Assembly: GCA_003868215.1 (NCBI GenBank)
Contig: QWDQ01000033.1
Span: 62,001 to 126,000, forward strand
Source: Pseudophaeomoniella oleicola
Taxonomy: Eukaryota; Ascomycota; Eurotiomycetes; Phaeomoniellales; Phaeomoniellaceae
DNA: 64,000 nt
Direction of reading: 5' to 3'
Shown here: positions 32,266 through 43,613 of the stretch, in pieces
Layout of the letters: the number at the start of each line of letters is the position of its first letter
Numbering within the stretch: position 1 is the stretch's first letter
Notes under the pieces: model-generated
What the model was told of the DNA's origin: nothing
The model's input: only the letters and a program-made list of their open reading frames with translations
Databases searched by the model: none
Position numbers and translations under genes: made by a program

Positions 32266-35123
32266 ATGCGAAAGATGAGCCTGTATACTGAAGACGATTC
32301 GCCGGAGGACTCTTTAATGAGCAAGGGCATGCGTAGACCTCGCAGCCGCAGTAAGAAAATAACACGAGGTGCTCGAGGAGTACCTTTCTACGAAAGACCC
32401 TACCGATGCACAGTAGAGGACTGCACTAAGTCTTATACTCGCCTGGAACATCTGAGACGACATACGCTAAATCGTACAAAAGCCTCTTCTTTTGTTTGGT
32501 AGCGATGCTGACACCCATAACTAGATAGACCAACCAAGGTATGGGCTTGCTCGAAGTGTACTGCTACATTCGTCCGTCGTGATCTGTGTCAGCGTCACCT
32601 TCGCGTCTCCCATAATGGTTCCCAGACAGACGAAACTCAACCAACACCTTGCAATCCCAATATCGGTCAAATATGTAGAGAAGAAAATGCAGCCGGATCT
32701 GAGCTATCGGTTAGCAAGACCTGTGCCGGCACAAGCTCGTACAGTGGGATTGCCCGCAGATCTTCCCCAGGGAGCTACGCCAGCTCTGATCGAGGGCTGC
32801 CAGGTTTCACCTCTGCCGTATCATACCACGACGACGACCATTCAAATGTGCAAATTGACTTACTAGAGGGGCTCGAAATGCTACAAACAGATCGAATTCT
32901 GGACGCCCAAGATTGGGAGTGTGGGCTTGTGAACAGCGATATATCACGATTTGCGGATACCGACATCGACTGGTTCTTACAAAATCAATATTCCCCAGGC
33001 TCAGAACATGGCGTTCAGCTTGGGGAACCAGAAATGTTCTTCGGCGATCCTCAGCTGGAAACAGCCAGCACAACAGAAAATACCAGTACAGCAGCGAAAG
33101 CAAGGATTGTCGTTCAGTCGAGGCCAGCGCTGTTTCAAGAATCACAGTCAAAGGTTTATATACCAGGTACTGGTGACGTTGAAGCTCCGACCTGCGGTTT
33201 CCGTATTTGTAATGCTTTGACCGATAAAAGGCGATTCGAGTTATTACTCGCACTACGCGGAATAATAGATGTTGACGTTACGGATACTCTATTCTCGCTC
33301 AACAGCATGAAGCAAGGCATCCACCTATACGCCAGGAACGTTTCGATAGAGTACTCGATACTCCATCACCAGATCCTGTTTCCGACCTCTGAGGAGCGCC
33401 ATCAGGCAATGGTCGATGTCTTTGGAGAAGAGCCTGGTCCACAACTCACTTGGGCCAGTATCACTTTTGGTTGGAGCCTGATAAAGAGTGATACCGGTCG
33501 CGAGTATGATATGGCACTCAAAATACAGCGTGCGTTAAGGTCATCCGTCATCACAGTGAGTCATTCAATGTCTAAGAGTATGCTCACCGTTTTGACCTAT
33601 TGACGTGTAGCATCCGGCACTCTTAACGTCGCCACCTCTATGGCTCGTTCAAACCCTTTTCCTAGTTCTCCTGTTTGCCAGATACCAAGGGACACATAAT
33701 GAATATGGATTTGCTTCCCTTTTCCATGGAGTATTGCTCGAGGTGGGATCTTTTTACCTTACATTTCTTGTTATTCGAGGGCAAACGCTAACTGTGGTTG
33801 CTGCCAAAGGCTACACGTCGCATTGATACCAGGTCTGACAACATCAACAATAGCAGTATAAGTCATGTAGAGTCGCCTCAACTGGCTTGGATGAAGTGGA
33901 TCAAAGCAGAAACCATCAGAAGGTATTACCTTCCACAACGATGCTTGCTTAGATGCTCACAAAAATGGCAGGGTGATATTGCAGACGTTTGCATTGGATG
34001 TCAAAAATTCTATCTTACATGGTGGAGATCTTTCAATGACCCCTTTCGAGCTGAGCATCAGACTTCCATTCTCCGATGATGCTTGGTATGCAGCCTCCCC
34101 GGAGGAGTGGGTCGATCTCATGACACAAGAAACCGGAGAGCCTGTCTCATTCCTCACCATGTTGAAAATGTCATGGAATTCTACGGCACGCAGCATCTCC
34201 GCCCAAGGTCTTCCAAGGGGCTCAATGGCTATTCTCTACGGAATCATTTCGATCGCACGAGAGATTGCCCGACGAGAAGAGAACACTTTCAACCGATCGA
34301 CCAGTGCTCTGCTCTCTCTAAGCAACACGGTGAGGCATTCGTTTGAAGCCTGGAAGAGTTCGTGGGGCAAGGCCCATATCCCCAGTGGCGTGCAGTCAGC
34401 TTGGCCCTGGAAGAATTGCACCTGTGTGCTCCGACTAGCACATACACTCTACGAGATCAACCCGGTAGATCTCCAGACGGTTGCCGGCAGGGATGTTGTC
34501 GACGGCAAGAGAAGAGGTCCATCGGACTACGGGAGGTCGAAAAGAAAGATCCAGCTATGGGCGAAGGAAGAGCGGGCTTTACTTTGTGTCTCTCGTAAGC
34601 TTATCTTCCTTCTCTCTCTCTCTCTCTTTGCTTACAATAGTACCTACCTACCTTCCCACTGGCTAACATGAACCCCTCTCCCTCAGACGCCGCCAGCATC
34701 ATTCAAGAACGTCTCAGCGCTAACCCAACTGTGACCCATTGTCACCATTGCCTCTGGTGCCTCTACCTCGCGGCGCTAATCTGCTGGAACTTTGGCTCCA
34801 CCCTCATCTCAACACCTACAACACGCGCCATCAACCCAATCCTCCGAGATGGCAAACTCGTCTCCAAAGACTGCGCACGCACGCAATGTGACGAATACCT
34901 CACAGCAGCCGTGCACGCGGGAGAAGACGACGAAGAACAACATCGTCATGATGAGCCCACGACGATTTCGACCGCAGCCGTCGATGAGCGACGACGCCAA
35001 ATCCTGCGCGAAACAGCAGGCATGCTCATCATATTGATTGCTTTCTTTCGGTCGCAGTGTGAGCGAGGGATGTACGAGGAAGAGATCAGCACGCTGGCCA
35101 GGATTGCTGGATTATATTCATGA
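32266..35123 (+). CDS. C2H2 zinc-finger transcription factor with fungal_trans domain
   Basis: Six exons join in frame: 32266-32473, 32525-33555, 33611-33742, 33810-33922, 33972-34594 and 34687-35123, giving 847 residues. Two C2H2 fingers lie near the N-terminus: YRCTVEDCTKSYTRLEHLRRH, whose last His is in HTLNH formed across intron 1, and WACSKCTATFVRRDLCQRHLRVSH. A basic stretch (RRPRSRSKKITR) precedes them. The remainder resembles the fungal-specific regulatory domain: LFLVLLFARYQGT, WMKWIKAETIRR|VILQTFALDV, EEWVDL and LYEINPVDLQTVAG. The family couples DNA binding with a dimerising or regulatory middle region. Splice choice at introns 3 and 5 is less certain (donors GTGGGA and GTAAGC). 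Its target genes are unknown. Confidence 0.8.
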
Positions 35124-35926
35124 TCTTCAAGAGTTCCGATGAGAACTGTGCTCAGATGTTCTGAGTTGTATGATGCTGATGATGGAATGGGATCCATATG
35201 GTCATTTCCTTCAAAAAAAGAAACAACACATTGCTGTATCAATCAAGTGAAATAATTTGCAGAATGTATGCAACCAACCTATATATTTACTTGGTAACAC
35301 TTCCTGTTTCCTCATCGGAAATCCAACCCGAACCCGAATCCGAAATGAATATGATAATTGCTTGCACTCCGTATTTGTACAATGCCTAGGAAATTAATTG
35401 GTAAGGGTTGGGTAATAATAATCAGAAAGCAACATGTGATGGACGCATCAGTATCAATACCTACCTTCCAACTAAACCAACCAATCGTTCCTTGCAAGGA
35501 CCGGCGTCTCCCACAATGTGTCCTGGATTTACTAAGGTAGGAACTGTACTGGTCAAGTACGTAGGTTGGTTGGTCATGGTTGGCTGATTAAAATTGGATG
35601 CGGTGATTGTTGGTTTGCGTGGAGGTGATGAATAATATGGTGTGTTTGGGGGGGGAGAGGGTTGGGTTTCTTCACCTTAGATGTCTTCGATATTTACTTA
35701 CCCGGTAGATGAATATGTGACTTGGAAGTGGAAGAGAGAGACTGGGGTTATATATATAGAGAGGTCCATATATGGCCGAGAGAGGGGATGGAAATACGTG
35801 TCACGCATACACACATACATACCTACCTACCTACTTAGCTTCAGGAAGAACCATTGAGAAAGTGTCGACATTGTGACTCTGATACATATATATATATACT
35901 CTTCAAGAGTCAAGAAGATCAAAGAG
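35124..35926. other. Intergenic with simple repeats
   Basis: Contains a (TA)n run near 35749-35757, ACCTACCTACC near 35820-35832, another TA run near 35886-35898, and a G run near 35648. The right end precedes a dehydrogenase relic. No gene. Confidence 0.5.
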
Positions 35927-36222
35927 ATGTCTGCGAACAAGCTCCACAGTAATCGAGTACTCATTGTGGGAGGCACATCAGAGATCGGGTTCGGCGTAGC
36001 CAAAGCTGTGGTTGCCCCTGGGCCGGTCGAGAGTGAGATGTGGGATGTGCTCAACGAAGAGAGGCCGGAAGAGGCATTTCGAACAGCTCGCGAAAACCAC
36101 TACGACGGGAAGAATGGCACAGCCTGATATCAGATGTCGCAGAGGCGTATCTGTACAGCATGAGAGATCATAATCTCACCGGGACCGTCATCAGCTCGAA
36201 TTCGGGTCAACTCCTGAAATAG
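35927..36222 (+). pseudogene. Short-chain dehydrogenase relic lacking its core
   Basis: It starts with an ATG and a good SDR N-terminus (RVLIVGGTSEIGFGVAKA, the Rossmann GxxxGxG region). It then jumps directly to the segment that normally follows the active site (VVAPGPVESEMW). The middle part with NAG and the catalytic YxxxK, normally over 100 residues, is absent. The frame stops after DGKNGTA near 36126. The C-terminal end continues in another frame (ISDVAEAYLYSMRDHNLTG, then TVISSNSGQLL) to 36222, so there is also a frameshift near 36118-36135. The three pieces lie in the normal order, which indicates a host SDR gene decayed by internal deletion. Confidence 0.75.
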
Positions 36223-37271
36223 ATTTCGCTAACAGCAGTCAAAGAATCACAATGTCCACAGATAAAATAGATGCGAGCGATAGACAAGTATGACATGCAG
36301 GGAAGATGAACGTCTTTTTGAATGATACTGGCCCTCGAACACGCTCTTCATTCGCCTATATGCCTTATCAATGAGCCTTATCACCACCCCAGGAAGATAA
36401 TACTACGTAGTAGATGTCTCAGGATGAAGGAAGGAGGGATCGTATAGGAGAGCGGATCTGTCTCTGATTAGATTAATACTAAATTACGTAGTACACTGTA
36501 ATAGCTATAATTATCTAATAATGTCAATCCCCTTCAAGGGTCCAGGCTTGTTCTAGGTTGTATGGACCTAATAATACCTAGCCTCACTAGGTACCTAAGG
36601 GAGGTATTATGTACCTGGACTATGTCTTAATTAAGGGCTGCGTATGTACCTGGACTACGTAAGTTAACGTAGTAATTAAGGGCTGCGGTACCTAAAGAGG
36701 CTTGGCTTGGCGAGGGACTTAACCAACTCCGTCCATTGATTGGGTCTCTTCGCCCTTGTTCTTCGCTTACCCTTTAGACGCTCTGCTCGCATCCTTCTTC
36801 ATACATTCCACCGTCTGTCTCTTCTTCTTTCACAACACAGAAAAGAAAAGGAGCAAAGCAGGAATCATCGGCTGTTTTTTTCTTTCATTGTATCGCATTC
36901 GCATTTTGCTGCATGTAAAAAAGGTCGTCGCTCATTTCAGGTCATCGGTCTGTTTTATGTCTTGTTTGCCAGGCAGGACTTCTGTTAGAGACGCGTGCTT
37001 CTGACGTCTGTTTTGTCCGACCCTACCTGCTTCAGCCGACTCGTTTCGTTTCAGCTGGTCGATCAGCCATCAACCCATCAACCATCAACAACGAACCTTG
37101 GACTTTGAGCGAATTGGATCAGTCTCAACCGTTGTTTTCACACCATCTGGCTGTCGTCAAACATCAGAAGTAAAGTGAACGAGTCAGTCAGCCAGCATCC
37201 ACGTTGTTTCGTAACGGCCGAGTGTTCCTGGAATTCCAGCCTATCCGTCATATCACGTGATCTGCCACAAC
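36223..37271. other. Intergenic with palindromes and a direct repeat
   Basis: Holds a second perfect TACTACGTAGTA (36401-36412), TACGTAGTA at 36485-36493, and the direct repeat 36608-36687. The last 500 bp are pyrimidine-rich (CTTCTTCTTTC) and probably the promoter and leader of the small membrane protein gene. Confidence 0.5.
36608..36687 (+). repeat. Two-unit direct repeat (35 and 45 bp)
   Basis: Both units begin TATGTACCTGGACTA and end TAATTAAGGGCTGCG. The second unit (36643-36687) is 10 bp longer in the middle, where it carries an ACGTAGTA motif. Confidence 0.75.
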
Positions 37272-37788
37272 ATGACCATGTGGAAGAGGGACGATTGTAT
37301 CAAAAATTCCGAAGGCGATGGCTGTTCTAAACCCGTCAGTGACTTTGAAAAGTCTGGCATTCCCGCCATCTTCAGTGCATGGTAAGGGCCTCACTCCAAG
37401 ACATCTCAACCACCAGCCTGTCCTCTTCTCTTTGTTCCGCTTTCATCCCTTGTTGTCGTCGTCAACCCGCTTTCCCCCCACCCCATCCCCAAAACCACGT
37501 CACACCCATCTCAGGTGTCCTTCCCCCTGATAGGGATTTTCTAACTTTGCAACCCACGCCAGTTTCTTCGTCCTCCTGTTCATAGGCATATACGTCATCG
37601 TCCGACGAAAGTCCAAGAAGCGAAAACTTCTGGAACGCCAAGAAGATCGCAAATTCGAGGAACTCGAGCTCGACGACCGGCACTTGACCGCTCCCGATCA
37701 TCATATGGAGACGGACACCGAGTACGACTTCAAGCCAGAGTCTACTACCAGCATTGGGCGTTCGAGGAGTATGGGTTCGGGAGTATAG
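37272..37788 (+). CDS. Small single-pass membrane protein, unknown
   Basis: Two exons, 37272-37381 and 37563-37788, joined through a 181-bp intron (GTAAGG donor, TCTAAC branch point, GCCAG acceptor), encode 111 residues. A 36-residue N-terminus with three Cys (DDCIKN, DGCSKP and a junctional Cys) is followed by one membrane span (FFVLLFIGIYVIV). A basic stop-transfer stretch (RRKSKKRK) then leads into an acidic, charged tail. The likely topology is N-terminus out or lumenal, tail cytosolic. No family recognised. The clean splice join that links a span to its basic anchor supports the model. Confidence 0.65.
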
Positions 37789-38282
37789 AGATCATTTGTT
37801 TTTTTGTTTTGCTTGTTTGGGTTTTGGTTTGGGGTTTGGGGTTTAGGCCTGTTTGAATAGTACAAGGCTTGTGTTTGTTTTGTTGGTTAACTAAGGTATG
37901 TACCTTATGGTGGTTGGGTTGTCTATATACCATATTCCTCTTTTTCCTCCTTCTATTGGATTGGAGTAGTGGGTTCATCCGCAGTGATTTTATACAACAG
38001 CTTTGTACCAATACTTATCAACAACATGTTTCCTTTTTTTTTATCAATCAAGCATCCAATTCTGATGGGTATGATCTTATAACGATGGGAGTTGTTCTTT
38101 TGTTGGGGGAGTGAAATGAAGTGAATTTGTTACATAGGTAAGTTTTTTTCTTTTCTTTTTACATGTTCATGAAAAGTTCTTGATATACCGTTGGAGTTTC
38201 CATCTTCTCTGTCGAGCGCGAAGCGAAGGAACGCTCACTCAGTCAACAACAACGAAAGACGGGGACACGATTTTGCTGTTTT
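37789..38282. other. Convergent 3' spacer, T-rich
   Basis: A low-complexity T/G-rich 3' flank (TTTGGGGTTTGG near 37829-37843) of two convergent genes. No gene. Confidence 0.55.
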
Positions 38283-39987
38283 CTATCCTATATGCGCCTT
38301 GTTCTTCTTCTGCAACCCGACCATCCTCCTCACCTCGTTCCAGAACCCCTCGGGAGCGTCCGACAGCGAATCCTCGTACGCGTCGATGACGGGTTTATCC
38401 CAGACGAGGTCCGCCTCGGACGGCTTGACGACCTTGGTGCGCTTGATGAGCTTCCAGCCGGAGTAGGTGACGATGGCGACGAAGACCATGGTGTAGTACG
38501 AGAAGAACGTGCCGACGTCCCACCAGCCGGGGAGGAAGGTGGTGTAGCCGTAGCAGCCGACGACGACGGCCATGCCGACGGTGCCGATGTAGCCGCAGTA
38601 GGGTTGGAAGTAGCCGGTGTAGGGGAGGGTGGCGCGGTCGATGCCTTGGACTTTGAGGGCGCGGTAGAAGAAGAGGTAGGTGACGCTCATGATGATGTAG
38701 TCGATCAATTGAGCGGCTTCTGTCACGTTTGCGAGCCACGTCACGACCTGAGCGGTGCCGCTTCCGACCTGCAGGAAGGAGAGGAGCGGGAAGATCATGG
38801 TGATGGCGAAGCAGTAGATGGGGATGCCGCTCTTGGTGCATTTCTTCAAGAAGGCTGGAGCCTGGCCCTGCAAGGAAAGGCCGTACAAGGAACGCATGGC
38901 GCAATAGACGTAGGCGTTGCCGGCGGAGAAAATGCTGGTAACGAGAAGCGCGTTGACGATATGGGGTAGCACTGAAATACCCATGTTGCTCATGGCGATG
39001 ACGTATGGAGACGCAGCAGCTGTTCCGGACCCAGCGTTGATGAGTTTCTGGTCGTTGTAGGGAAGCACGATCCCAATGCAGAGCGCGCCGCCGATGAAGA
39101 AAACACCGAAGCGCCAGTACATTGTCTTGAAGGCAGCCTTGAGGTAGGTTCTTGGTCTCTCAGTCTCGCCGGCAACCATGGCCATGTATTCTGGACCGAC
39201 GATCGTGAATGCAGCCGACCACAGAGCTCCAAGGAACCCTTCGAAGCGACCCAACGCGCCGGTAGTCACGTACTCGGCGAATGCACCGGGGCTATTCCAA
39301 TATCGAAACCCATACGGGTCGTGTTTAGGATTGCCTCCAACCATGGTCACAAATGTGAACGAGAAGACGATCATGATGAGTAGAAGCTTGCCCGACGACA
39401 GCCAGAACTCTGCCTCGCCGTAATACTTGACAGCGAAGACATTGATGAGACTGGATTACATGTCAGCGTTCGTTTAATCCATGCCATATCACGAATCCCA
39501 CTTACGCATATAGTACGATACAAGCCGCGCATATCGCTGCAACAGGGATATCATCACTCCAAAACGTGAGGACCAAATTGAGAGCAGTGATTTCGAAGGG
39601 GATGAGAGTAGCCTCGTAGAGGAAGAAATTCCATCCGGCCATGAACCCGAATGCATCGTCGACCCATTTTCCAGCCATACGGATGAACGAGCCCGAAACA
39701 GGCATGTAGACTGCCATTTCCGCCATCGAATTGTTAACAAGAGCGAGCAGGCATGAATATACGGTATAGGCGATGAAGAGACTCCCAGGCCCGCCTTCAG
39801 TGAGACCACCACCGATGCTGACGAAAAGCGCAGTACCAATTGAACCACCAATGGCCATAAGCTGGACTTGGCGATTGCCCAGATGCCGTTGGAGCTGATC
39901 TGTATTGTCCACTACATATCCTTCCTCGACCACTGGGCCAGATTCCGCGAACTTCCCCTCTTTGTCATCATACATTGGTGGTTCCAT
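38283..39987 (-). CDS. Amino acid permease (APC/YAT family)
   Basis: Two exons (39987-39506 and 39450-38283) encode 549 residues. Twelve membrane spans are expected. The hallmark of fungal plasma-membrane amino acid permeases is in exon 1 (RQVQLMAIGGSIGTALFVSIG), followed by MAEMAVYMPVSGSFIRMAG. Exon 2 carries YWNSPGAFAEY, GPEYMAMVAGETERPRTY (the consensus transport motif) and NAYVYCAMRSLYGLSLQGQAP. The splice join restores CIVLYALINVFAVKYYGEAE. The cytosolic N-terminus is acidic. Four GATA-type sites lie upstream, consistent with nitrogen control. The specific amino acid is not readable; the YAT group includes general and specific permeases. Confidence 0.92.
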
Positions 39988-41655
39988 TTTGTCGCAGCTC
40001 GCAGCAAAAAATATTGAACGACAGCGAGGTGGATGAAATCACGTCTGAAGAGGTCGCAGGGACTAGATATTTAAGGCGACCCAGATAGCTAGGCCACCTT
40101 AGCTGCCCACCTACTGCGGTACATCAGCGATGGGGTCTACGATCCCCACTTAGAACCCTTATCAAACGAGCCGGCGAGCGGCTGGTAGAGTCGTCTTATC
40201 GTGGATCAGTTTACCCATTGGGGTACTTGGCTCGAGTTGGGGGAAGTTGTCAGCGAGGAGATTCGTTCTCGAACTTCTATCATCCTCCTCTGTCAGGCTT
40301 AGTAGATTGTGTTCGCCTATATGCCGCTCATGATTGGCGTTGGGAAGTAGGCCTTTTCGGTTTGTGTATCTTTCTCACTTTGATCGGTCGCTAAGTATTC
40401 CCATGCGTGGCGATCGCCTATCTCAATCCTTGCATCAAGATCATGATCATGATCGATCAGAAGAGGAAATTTTTGTTTTTGCTTTTTGATGTTTTTGATT
40501 GGTCACCGTGAGGCTGTCGAATGAGACGTCATGGCCATTGCGATGAATTCATGTCTTCAGATAAGAGAGGTCGATCATTTCAACAGCGCGAGAGGTGAGA
40601 TGAGATTTCTCAAGTAAGTCGAGTTGTTTCTCATTAGTCAATGACTTGTGTTCTTACCTTTCCCTTCCCTTATCTCTATGGTTATCGTTATCGTCTACTA
40701 CGTATGGTTAAGGTCCCTAAGGGTTAGGAGCCTATCACGTGTTCTGGGTTTAACTAATTATCGATAGTCCACGACCAGTTCTGGCTGGCCTCGCTGGTTA
40801 TCTGACCTGACGAACTGTATTCCCACAGCATACTACGATATATCAATCAATCCTGCAGAAATACCAGTCATCCGCAGTCCCAGTCCCATTTGCGACAAGG
40901 ATCGGACCCAGTTTAGCCTTACCGTGTAGCTCATCCCATATCCCGGACCTTGATCCTGGTGAAGAAATGCCGTCTCAGCTATGAACCTGGTGCGCTGAAA
41001 GCCAGATCCCGGATGGAGAATTTCCCCCGCAATGCGAGACCAGCCTTGGACATGTTGCATTGCATTGCTTCCAAGGTTGTCTTAGGATGGTTCGTATAAC
41101 TGACTATAACGTACAAAGGTATTCTCTGCTAGGACTGGGCTATTACCTGAGTCTACTAGTGCCAATGCCACCGTGTCTCGAGGACTTCCGTGCTTATGTC
41201 CGCAGAACCGGTTCTCACAAAATTGCGCCATCCAATTCACCAAACTCTAGATGGTAGACATTCGTCTGATTTACATCTTTTGGCAGCAAGATCATGGGCT
41301 GATTATGACATGGCCACCGTAAAAGCTGTTCAACACCATGTTTCATCTTGCCATATGCTGCACACAGGGCTGGCGCAATCTCCGCCATATTGGATATTAC
41401 ATCGCCACACGAAGTCCGAACGGCCGAATAGGTCAAGTCATCTGTTTTGGTTGGTGATTCCAGTCCGATCTCGTCTCAGGGGTGTGGAAGAACCACTGCA
41501 GCATGTCTCTTGCGCTCTCTTGCTCATGCCCACGACAGCAGCCGCATGCTGGCGCCTGCATATAAATGTCTAAATAGAACATCGAATCCTCTCAGCATGT
41601 TGATAAATCCAATTATCCAGAAGGGTCGACTCAGTGTTCGCATCAATTAGTCACA
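39988..41655. other. Long divergent intergenic region
   Basis: 1.7 kb between the permease and a secreted-protein gene. It contains GATA-type sites (listed separately), a GATCATGATC cluster near 40440-40460 and a CTACTACGTA near 40696-40705. Frames between 40833 and 41573 are short and match nothing I know. Confidence 0.45.
40158..40674. promoter_or_regulatory. Cluster of four GATAAG-type sites upstream of permease
   Basis: CTTATC occurs at 40158-40163, 40195-40200 and 40669-40674, and AGATAAG at 40559-40565. Fungal nitrogen regulators of the AreA/NIT2 class bind HGATAR, usually in clusters upstream of permease and catabolic genes. The sites are 171 to 687 bp upstream of the permease start codon. 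The motif is short, so binding is a hypothesis. Confidence 0.4.
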
Positions 41656-42272
41656 ATGAAGCTGTCAGCGCTCTTTGTCTCGGCCATGGTCATCTTTTCT
41701 GATATAGCGCTTGGCGCTGTCATGCCGGAACATAGGATCCGATCAACACAGACATACAACGGCAAGAATGGATACTTGACACGCCATGGCTGCCTTTCAG
41801 ATAGCCAGGCAGCTTTGGTTGTGTCTACCTTTTCCTCCCTCTTGACCAGTTTCAACGCCGCTCTGGCGAATGCTACTTTGGCAAGCGACTTCACCGACCA
41901 ATCGGATAGCATCGACTTCTTGACCGGCGCAGCGGTAGGTTTATCCTTGGAGAGGCATTCATATCTGATACTGCGATGCTACGATCCTCTTCCAAGGTCA
42001 GATACCGAGCTAACACTTATCAGCCTGGCACCCTCACGTTTCCATCCAAGGCCGCATTCATCAACTCCAACGGAGGGGGCGCTCCAATCCCGTCAATCAC
42101 GACGCTCAATGTGTGGCACACGTGCGACCAGATCACTTGGCGCTGGCGAGCGAATCTGACGCCTCTGCCTGTCCAGGGCATCGACTCCTTGGTCGTCAGT
42201 AAGGGAAATTTCCTCATCGAGACTGTGTACAGCGAATTCAACTCGGGTGCATGGGCACAGGATGCGCAGTGA
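41656..42272 (+). CDS. Secreted NTF2-like-domain protein
   Basis: Two exons (41656-41934 and 42024-42272; in-frame join TGAA|PGTLTF) encode 175 residues. The first 20 residues form a signal peptide (LSALFVSAMVIFSDIALGA). The mature part resembles fungal secreted NTF2/SnoaL-like proteins: CLSDSQAALVVSTFSSLL, DFTDQSDSIDFLTG, PSITTLNVWHTCDQITWRW and GIDSLVVSKGNFLIETVYSEF. The fold is a small cone-shaped barrel. In fungi these proteins are mostly of unknown role and often secreted, and no enzyme activity should be assumed. Single Cys residues at the start of the domain and in WHTC could pair. Confidence 0.75.
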
Positions 42273-42503
42273 ACAGAACGAAAAGACAATCAAGGACTGA
42301 GATCTGAAGGACCCGAAGGTGATCACAGAGAGCGGAAAAGTGGCCTATTAGCATCAAACGGTTGTCCATAGCGAATGGCATTTCCTGGGGGTCGGTTCCA
42401 TCCTTTTCGCTATATATGCCATTGAGCTAGTATGCCTCTTATACCAATTACAAGAGCCCACATCCCACAGCGAGATATTCGCGCACAGATCACCCTATCC
42501 ACC

Positions 42504-43613
42504 TCATGGCGTCAGCACAACCATCTTCCCCATGACCGCGTTCGCAGCCGAGAGCTCAAACGCCTTCTCAAACTCCTCAAGCTTGAACTGTGCCACAATC
42601 TCTTGTCCGGCGCTCTTTCCGAGCTTCAGGGCTCCTGATTCTGCGAGCTTGATGAGTCCCCGGATGTCGTCCCTTTCGTACATATACTGCCCTCGGATCG
42701 TGAGGTTCTTCCACATTGCTGTAGCAACCGGGATTGGAATGTCGCCGCCGACCGTGCCCATGAGTGAGGCGCGGCCGTAATTTCTGAGAGCCGCAAAGCA
42801 GCTTCTGAGGTGGGTAGTGTTACTAACGGTGGCAGGGGTGAGATCTAGATATGCGTCGACGGGGCCGAATTTGGAGATTGCCGCAGCATCTTCCTCCTCG
42901 TTCCCTGTGATCTGAACAAGCTTGACTCGTGGAAAGAGAGATTGGACCTTCTTTAGGGTTTCCAGGTTGCGGCTAGCAGCGATGACAGTCGCGCCCATTG
43001 CGACGGCAACTCCTACTGCCGCACCACTGAAGTTCCCAGTTGCAGGGGTGATAAGGACTGTCTCTCCAGCTTTGAGGTCCATTCCTCTGAATCCACCATA
43101 TGAGACAGATTGTGTAAGGATATAGAGGAGATCAGGCACAGCGTAGCCAAGCTCACCGCACAGAATTCCTTCATTCAGAGCCCAGCAGTTTTCCAATGGG
43201 GATCGGATGTACTCCGCGAGCCCACCATTACGCCAATTGTCTGCTGTGAATTTCTTGCTTTGAGGTGATGGACCATCGTATATACCCCAAAGGATCTGTA
43301 CATCGGGATTATCTCTAGCACGTACGAATGGGTCCAGCAGAACCAACTGCCCGAGATCGAGACTGGTGGTATCTTGTCCGATAGCTACGACCCTGCCAAC
43401 AACCCTCAGACCAGGTACGAAAGGTACTGGGAAGGTGAAACCAGTCTCGCCACTGAGATGGCGAAGCAAGACGGGGTCGGCAGCAGTGGCTATGACTTTG
43501 ACGACAACACTGCCCGGGAATGGCTCTGGAGCTGGGATGTCCTTCAAGGTGAGGGGCTTACCAACGCCTTCACAGACAAGGGCACGCATGGTATCTGGCA
43601 GTATTTGTGCCAT
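42504..43613 (-). CDS. MDR-superfamily (quinone-oxidoreductase/alcohol-dehydrogenase-like) reductase
   Basis: A single exon, 369 residues. The N-terminal GroES-like domain includes LKDIPAPEPFPGSVVVKV and PFVPGLRVVGRVVAIGQD. The Rossmann part has GETVLITPATGNFSGAAVGV, where the usual AxxGxxG coenzyme loop reads ATGNFSGAAVG, and ATVIAASRN. The catalytic-zinc CGxD motif of zinc alcohol dehydrogenases is replaced by AADPVL, so it probably works without zinc, using NAD(P)H, as in the quinone oxidoreductase and enoyl reductase branch. The substrate is unknown. ATG at 43613 precedes a second in-frame ATG eight codons later. It is convergent with the NTF2-like gene and divergent from the Zn2Cys6 regulator. 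Confidence 0.82.
   Translation of the reverse strand: MAQILPDTMRALVCEGVGKPLTLKDIPAPEPFPGSVVVKVIATAADPVLLRHLSGETGFTFPVPFVPGLRVVGRVVAIGQDTTSLDLGQLVLLDPFVRARDNPDVQILWGIYDGPSPQSKKFTADNWRNGGLAEYIRSPLENCWALNEGILCGELGYAVPDLLYILTQSVSYGGFRGMDLKAGETVLITPATGNFSGAAVGVAVAMGATVIAASRNLETLKKVQSLFPRVKLVQITGNEEEDAAAISKFGPVDAYLDLTPATVSNTTHLRSCFAALRNYGRASLMGTVGGDIPIPVATAMWKNLTIRGQYMYERDDIRGLIKLAESGALKLGKSAGQEIVAQFKLEEFEKAFELSAANAVMGKMVVLTP

Noticed and set aside
38292-38969. A 225-codon open frame opposite the amino acid permease
   Set aside because: It lies fully antisense to a clear permease exon, has low-complexity Asp/Gly/Val composition caused by the third-codon GC bias of the real gene, and matches nothing.
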